The notes below the pieces were generated by a model. That model was given only the letters and a program-made list of their open reading frames with translations, had not been told where the DNA came from and did not search any database. Of a stretch of DNA of 64,000 bases, positions 61,043 through 64,000 are shown in pieces. Each line of letters starts with the position of its first letter. Positions within the stretch are counted from its first letter, which is position 1. This stretch comes from an uncultured Caryophanales bacterium (GTDB lineage: Bacteria; Bacillota_I; Bacilli_A; RFN20; CAG-826), in NCBI GenBank assembly GCA_902464635.1, contig CABQKC010000003.1:26599-90598 (forward strand), given 5' to 3'. The position numbers and the translations under genes were made by a program.

Positions 61043-61071
61043 GCTGTTAAGATTTTCCGTTTCTTAACAGC
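61043..61071. other. Hairpin without U tract
   Basis: The perfect 9-bp stem GCTGTTAAG (61043-61051) / CTTAACAGC (61063-61071) has an 11-nt loop. No clean T run follows on either strand (minus side: TCTTTTC). It forms a row with the hairpins at 60836 and 60996, between the decayed RhuM fragment and the XRE-GNAT gene. The gap 60661-61180 otherwise shows no gene. Confidence 0.5.
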
Positions 61072-61180
61072 CAATTTGATGTATTTAAGTGGATTTAAGA
61101 TATTAAAATAATACCGTTTTAAAAGTCAATTTCTCAACTCTGCATATGACAAAATACCACGATTCGAACTTTTTGCTGTT

Positions 61181-61930
61181 TTATCTTTTTTCCTTAACCA
61201 CACTTATTTCATACCAATTAACTGTCACACTTTCAGGCTTAAAAACAGACCAAGGGGTTCTTGTTTCTTGATGGGTAAAAGAAAAACCGCATTTTTCAAT
61301 TACTCTATTGCTGGCAATATTATCTGTTTTTGCTTCTATCAATAGTTTTTTAAAACCAATTCTAAATAAGTGCTTTATAAATGCCTGACAAGCTTCTGTC
61401 ATATACCCATTATTCCAATAAGACCTAGAAAGACAATAACCGATTTCTGGGTTCCCATCAATAAAATTAACGATGTCAATTGAGCCAATTAATTCTTCGC
61501 TGTTTTTTAGTGTTATCGCATATCTAATTGTGTCTGGATTATCGTATTCCTTAATCCAATTGTTAAGAATTGCCTGTGTAACTCGAATGTTTTCATGAGG
61601 ATTCCATGTCATATATTTAGTTACTTCTGGGTCATTACACCAACCATTAAACATATCTTGGGCATCACTTTCTTTAAATTTCCTCAAAATTAAATGCTCA
61701 GTTTTAATCACACTATTACTAACAAAATCTATGTCGACTTCCAATATGGTTAATATTTTTACTAGAGTGTCCAAACGTGGATTTAATTTATGATTTTCAA
61801 TTCTCGCAACAGCAGATTGTGGCAGGCCACATCTATTAGCTAATTTTGTTTGAGAAATACCGATTTCTTTTCTTCTTTTTACGATTAGATTTATTACTTT
61901 TTGTGTAAATATTTCATTTTTCACTTCCAT
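61181..61930 (-). CDS. XRE-type DNA-binding domain fused to GNAT acetyltransferase
   Basis: About 249 residues. The N-terminal ~70 form a Cro/CI helix-turn-helix ('RRKEIGISQTKLANRCGLPQ', 'VARIENHKLNPRLDTLVKIL'). The rest is a RimJ/RimL-like GNAT ('LILRKFKESDAQDMFNGW', 'IGSIDIVNF', 'EIGYCLSRSYWNNGYMTEA', 'NIASNRVIEKCGF') with the acetyl-CoA loop partly altered (SYWNNGYMTEA in place of WGKGYATEA). ATG 61930 is chosen because GAGG lies 9 bp upstream; the TTG at 61945 would overlap the upstream nuclease gene. It starts 1 bp after the DUF1016 stop, so the two are co-translated. The fusion may act as an antitoxin-like regulator, a modifying enzyme or both. Confidence 0.9.
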   Translation of the reverse strand: MEVKNEIFTQKVINLIVKRRKEIGISQTKLANRCGLPQSAVARIENHKLNPRLDTLVKILTILEVDIDFVSNSVIKTEHLILRKFKESDAQDMFNGWCNDPEVTKYMTWNPHENIRVTQAILNNWIKEYDNPDTIRYAITLKNSEELIGSIDIVNFIDGNPEIGYCLSRSYWNNGYMTEACQAFIKHLFRIGFKKLLIEAKTDNIASNRVIEKCGFSFTHQETRTPWSVFKPESVTVNWYEISVVKEKR

Positions 61931-61931
61931 C

Positions 61932-62969
61932 TTATTTTTCCTCAATGAGTTTCTTTAATTCTTCCTTAGATGGAAGTATGGTTTCATATTTGCTAGCAAA
62001 AATTTGGTCATTATCTTTTGGAAGAGTCATTTCGATAATAGCATCACTCTTTTCTTTGCATAGTAAAATGCCAATAGTTTTGTTCTCATCAGGGAGTTTT
62101 ACATAACGATCAAAATAGTTGACATACATTTGCATCTGACCAATATCTTGATGCTTTAATTTTCCGATTTTTAAATCTATAACCACAAAACACCTCAACA
62201 GGCGATTATAAAAAACCAAATCCGCAAAGAAGTGTTGGTCATCAAATGTTAACCTCATTTGTCTTTGTACAAAGGTAAATCCTTTGCCTAATTCCAACAA
62301 AAAATATTGCAGTTTATTTATAATTCTTGTTTCTAGATCTTTTTCAGAATATCTATCATCTTCTCTTAAATTTAAGAATTCCAAGACGTAAGGGTCCTTA
62401 ATTGCATCCAGTGGTTTTTCGATGATTTGCCCTTTTTGAGATAATTCGAGAACTTTTTGTTTATCACGCGATAAAGCCAATCTTTCATAAAGGGCGGAAT
62501 CGAATTGGCGGGCAAGTTCCCTTTTGCTCCAATTGTTCTTGTAGGCTTCTATCTCGTAAAAATGTCTTTCATCAGGATTTCTTATCCTCATCAATTGAAT
62601 GTACGAAGTCCATCCCAAAAAGAACCGCTTGCCATCACTTGTTGTTGGCAGGCTCTTCAATTCGCTAACCAGTGGTTGTCCAATTTGATCCGCAGAATAA
62701 ACCAAATAAAACTGCCTTATCATTTTGAGGTTGGACACGGAATAGCCTTTGCCAAACTCTTTTGTCAAAGCGGTCGAAAGCTGTTTCAACACTTCTTTGC
62801 CATATTCTGCTCGATTTTCACCTTTTTGCTCTTGTTCAACAATTCTTCTGCCAATTTCATAATATGTATAAACCATAGCAATATTGATTGCTGCCTTAAC
62901 TCGTTCCTTAGCGGAAGTTAACAAGTTTTTTATTTCGTTGATAAAATTAACATCAATAATATCAGACAT
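61932..62969 (-). CDS. DUF1016/YhcG-family PDDEXK nuclease
   Basis: A 345-residue protein. The N-terminal DUF1016 helical domain ('INIAMVYTYYEIGRRIVEQE', 'LSTALTKEFGKGYSVSNL', 'LGWTSYIQLMRI') is followed by the YhcG C-terminal PDDEXK-like nuclease core: 'FFADLVFYNRLLRCFVVIDL', 'KIGKLKHQDIGQMQMYVNYF' and 'IGILLCKEKSD', with Asp, the (V/I)DLK half-motif and Gln in place. Function in bacteria is unproven; family members occur in restriction and mobile neighbourhoods. AAGGAG lies 9 bp before ATG. The tRNA-Leu gene is 108 bp upstream, so this two-gene unit sits beside a tRNA, a typical integration address. Confidence 0.92.
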   Translation of the reverse strand: MSDIIDVNFINEIKNLLTSAKERVKAAINIAMVYTYYEIGRRIVEQEQKGENRAEYGKEVLKQLSTALTKEFGKGYSVSNLKMIRQFYLVYSADQIGQPLVSELKSLPTTSDGKRFFLGWTSYIQLMRIRNPDERHFYEIEAYKNNWSKRELARQFDSALYERLALSRDKQKVLELSQKGQIIEKPLDAIKDPYVLEFLNLREDDRYSEKDLETRIINKLQYFLLELGKGFTFVQRQMRLTFDDQHFFADLVFYNRLLRCFVVIDLKIGKLKHQDIGQMQMYVNYFDRYVKLPDENKTIGILLCKEKSDAIIEMTLPKDNDQIFASKYETILPSKEELKKLIEEK

Positions 62970-63034
62970 AAATAGTTCTCCTTAGCTCAATAACATTATA
63001 TCATTTTTGCTCTTTATTAGCAACGATAGATCGC

Positions 63035-63065
63035 AAAAAATAAAAAACGAGATAACTCTATCTCG
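63035..63065 (-). terminator. Rho-independent terminator downstream of tRNA-Leu
   Basis: The stem CGAGATA (63048-63054) / TATCTCG (63059-63065) has a 4-nt loop and one possible extra A-T pair. On the minus strand it is followed by TTTTTTATTTTTTGCG. It is 12 bp from the 3' end of the tRNA gene and 66 bp before the DUF1016 start. Confidence 0.85.
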
Positions 63066-63077
63066 TAATTTGATTAG

Positions 63078-63164
63078 TGGTGCCCGAGGCCGGACTCGAA
63101 CCGGCACGTCCTCATCAGACAGTGGATTTTGAGTCCACCGCGTCTACCATTCCACCACACGGGC
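63078..63164 (-). tRNA. tRNA-Leu (anticodon CAA)
   Basis: The minus strand gives acceptor GCCCGTG, the D arm, the anticodon stem GTGGA/TCCAC around loop CTCAAAA (anticodon CAA, reads UUG), a long variable arm as expected for a class II leucine tRNA, and T arm GCCGG-TTCGAGT-CCGGC. The acceptor 3' strand is CTCGGGC followed by ACCA (CCA is encoded). One U-U mismatch is present in the acceptor stem at pair 6. Length is 87 nt. Confidence 0.95.
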
Positions 63165-63233
63165 GCATGGATTATTATAATGAATTCTATTGGAATTGCT
63201 ATAAGAAATTTAGTAGTAGTGGGATACCCTATA

Positions 63234-63827
63234 TTAAATCGATTCCACTTCGATTCTAATAATGTTTATTTCCTTATTGCCTTTTATACAAACCCCAATC
63301 CTATAATCACCATATTTAATGGATTTAGAAGAAAATGATTCACCCATGTAGTTAAATAACCCATCAGTAGATGGTATTTCTTTTATTTTTCCTTTTAATC
63401 CGGTCCCTATGCATTTACCTAGACTTTCCTTTAATACCCACCTAGAAAAGAACTGTTCTTTAGTTTTTATTTCTTTTACATCTGATGGAGAAAAAGAATA
63501 ATCGATTAGACTAGGATTTATATCTTTTATCTTTTCTATATCAATACCTATATGTGAATCAGAAGTGGTCAGAATTACATATTCATTTGAATGCGACAAA
63601 GAGAATTCAATGTTATCTTTATAAGGCTTTCCAGAATCTAGATATTTAATAGATAGGGGACCCGTGTATTTATTAATTAGGTAAGAACCCCCAATTGAAA
63701 GAAGATAATCATTACGTTTTATATATCTATTCGCTTTGATAATCCTTTCTTTATCGATGACATCTAAAATCAATTCTTCGTTGGCTTCTATTTCTTTAGT
63801 CGATAATAAATGCAAGGTTATATCCAT
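63234..63827 (-). CDS. Sfp-type 4'-phosphopantetheinyl transferase
   Basis: A 197-residue enzyme that moves phosphopantetheine from CoA to carrier proteins. The magnesium-binding motif 'IGIDIEKI' and the 'FSRWVLKESLGKCIGTGL' motif (usual form FxxxWxxKEAxxKxxGxGL) are both intact, as is 'FSLSHSNEYV'. It is short, close to Sfp-type proteins of low-GC organisms that use it for fatty acid synthesis or for secondary metabolism; no carrier protein or synthase gene is in the window. AAGGAC lies 8 bp before ATG. The minus-strand neighbour downstream is tRNA-Leu. Confidence 0.9.
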   Translation of the reverse strand: MDITLHLLSTKEIEANEELILDVIDKERIIKANRYIKRNDYLLSIGGSYLINKYTGPLSIKYLDSGKPYKDNIEFSLSHSNEYVILTTSDSHIGIDIEKIKDINPSLIDYSFSPSDVKEIKTKEQFFSRWVLKESLGKCIGTGLKGKIKEIPSTDGLFNYMGESFSSKSIKYGDYRIGVCIKGNKEINIIRIEVESI

Positions 63828-64000
63828 TTAAATAAGTCCTTAACTGCCTTGCTATATTAGCATATTAATAAATTAATAAGCATTGATATTGACAATAATT
63901 ATTCTTTTATTATTCTTTTCCCGTTAAAAAGAAAGGATTTTATTTCACATCTTTGACAGTTTTATTTTAATTCCATCAAAAAAAGTTCGATTGTTTCGAA
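63828..64000. other. AT-rich end of window, no gene seen
   Basis: No coding frame is supported. A TTGACA (63889-63894) with TATTCT (63911-63916) at 16 bp could be a weak plus-strand promoter for a gene beyond the window. The minus-strand promoter of the transferase gene probably lies here too but is not clear. Confidence 0.3.

Noticed and set aside
60878..61111. Open frame of 77 codons on the plus strand
   Set aside because: It runs through three inverted-repeat structures, has an odd composition (runs of Ile and Lys) and no ribosome site or similarity.
63077..63338. Two short plus-strand open frames
   Set aside because: They cover the tRNA-Leu gene and the end of the phosphopantetheinyl transferase; they are artefacts of the opposite strand.

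Overview
The window is AT-rich, low-GC DNA from a Gram-positive-type bacterium. TGA is used as a stop (for example at 3049, 8117 and 12463) and tryptophan is TGG, so the genetic code is standard. Most genes have AGGAGG-like ribosome sites and many products are lipoproteins with Ser-rich linkers. AraC regulators, CUT1-type sugar ABC transporters and CcpA/LacI-type operator sequences point to a host-associated Bacillota lineage, probably an uncultured Bacilli/Erysipelotrichia or RF39-like gut bacterium. The lineage is an inference, because the window holds no taxonomic marker gene.

Layout. (1) 1-7.3 kb: four exported proteins (one cut by the window edge, two Ser-rich lipoproteins, one large secreted protein) with two clear terminators. 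(2) 7.4-33.2 kb: a run of 17 plus-strand genes with gaps of 61 bp or less, probably one ~26 kb operon. It encodes two ABC ATPases, a polytopic membrane protein, a CUT1 permease pair with its binding lipoprotein, an AraC regulator, a GH43, a GH3, two SGNH hydrolases, a sialate-O-acetylesterase-like enzyme, a beta-helix lipoprotein and two very large binding lipoproteins. It ends in an alpha/beta-hydrolase fused to a GH110-like alpha-galactosidase domain. (3) 33.2-34.5 kb, minus strand: a GH109-like enzyme converging on the GH110 gene. (4) 34.8-45.2 kb: a second operon behind a cre-like operator and a long imperfect hairpin leader. It encodes a membrane-anchored surface protein, a secreted tyrosine-phosphatase-like protein, a giant GH42-like protein whose signal peptide is cut off by an in-frame stop, and a second sugar transporter lacking an ATPase. 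(5) 45.2-54.9 kb: a second AraC regulator facing an operon of GH106-like, GH3 and GH37-like enzymes, then a second surface protein paralogous to the 34.8 kb one with its own cre-like operator. (6) 55-64 kb, minus strand and less dense: an AAA ATPase, an InlB-repeat/DUF6273 lipoprotein, a COG2865 AlbA_2 regulator flanked by matching iteron arrays, decayed RhuM and hydrolase fragments, hairpin-rich DNA, an XRE-GNAT fusion beside a DUF1016 nuclease, tRNA-Leu(CAA) and an Sfp-type phosphopantetheinyl transferase. This part looks like a variable or defence/mobile area.

Working model (inference). Lipoproteins and membrane-anchored surface proteins capture complex host or plant glycans. Two CUT1 transporters import oligosaccharides, possibly sharing the ATPase at 9.0-10.5 kb. 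Enzymes without signal peptides then trim them in the cytoplasm. GH110-like and GH109-like genes lying end to end, with a sialate-esterase-like gene in the same operon, suggest terminal alpha-galactose and alpha-GalNAc (blood-group B/A-like mucin caps) as candidate substrates. The GH43, GH3, GH106-like and GH37-like enzymes suggest other or mixed substrates. None of the specificities can be proven from sequence alone.
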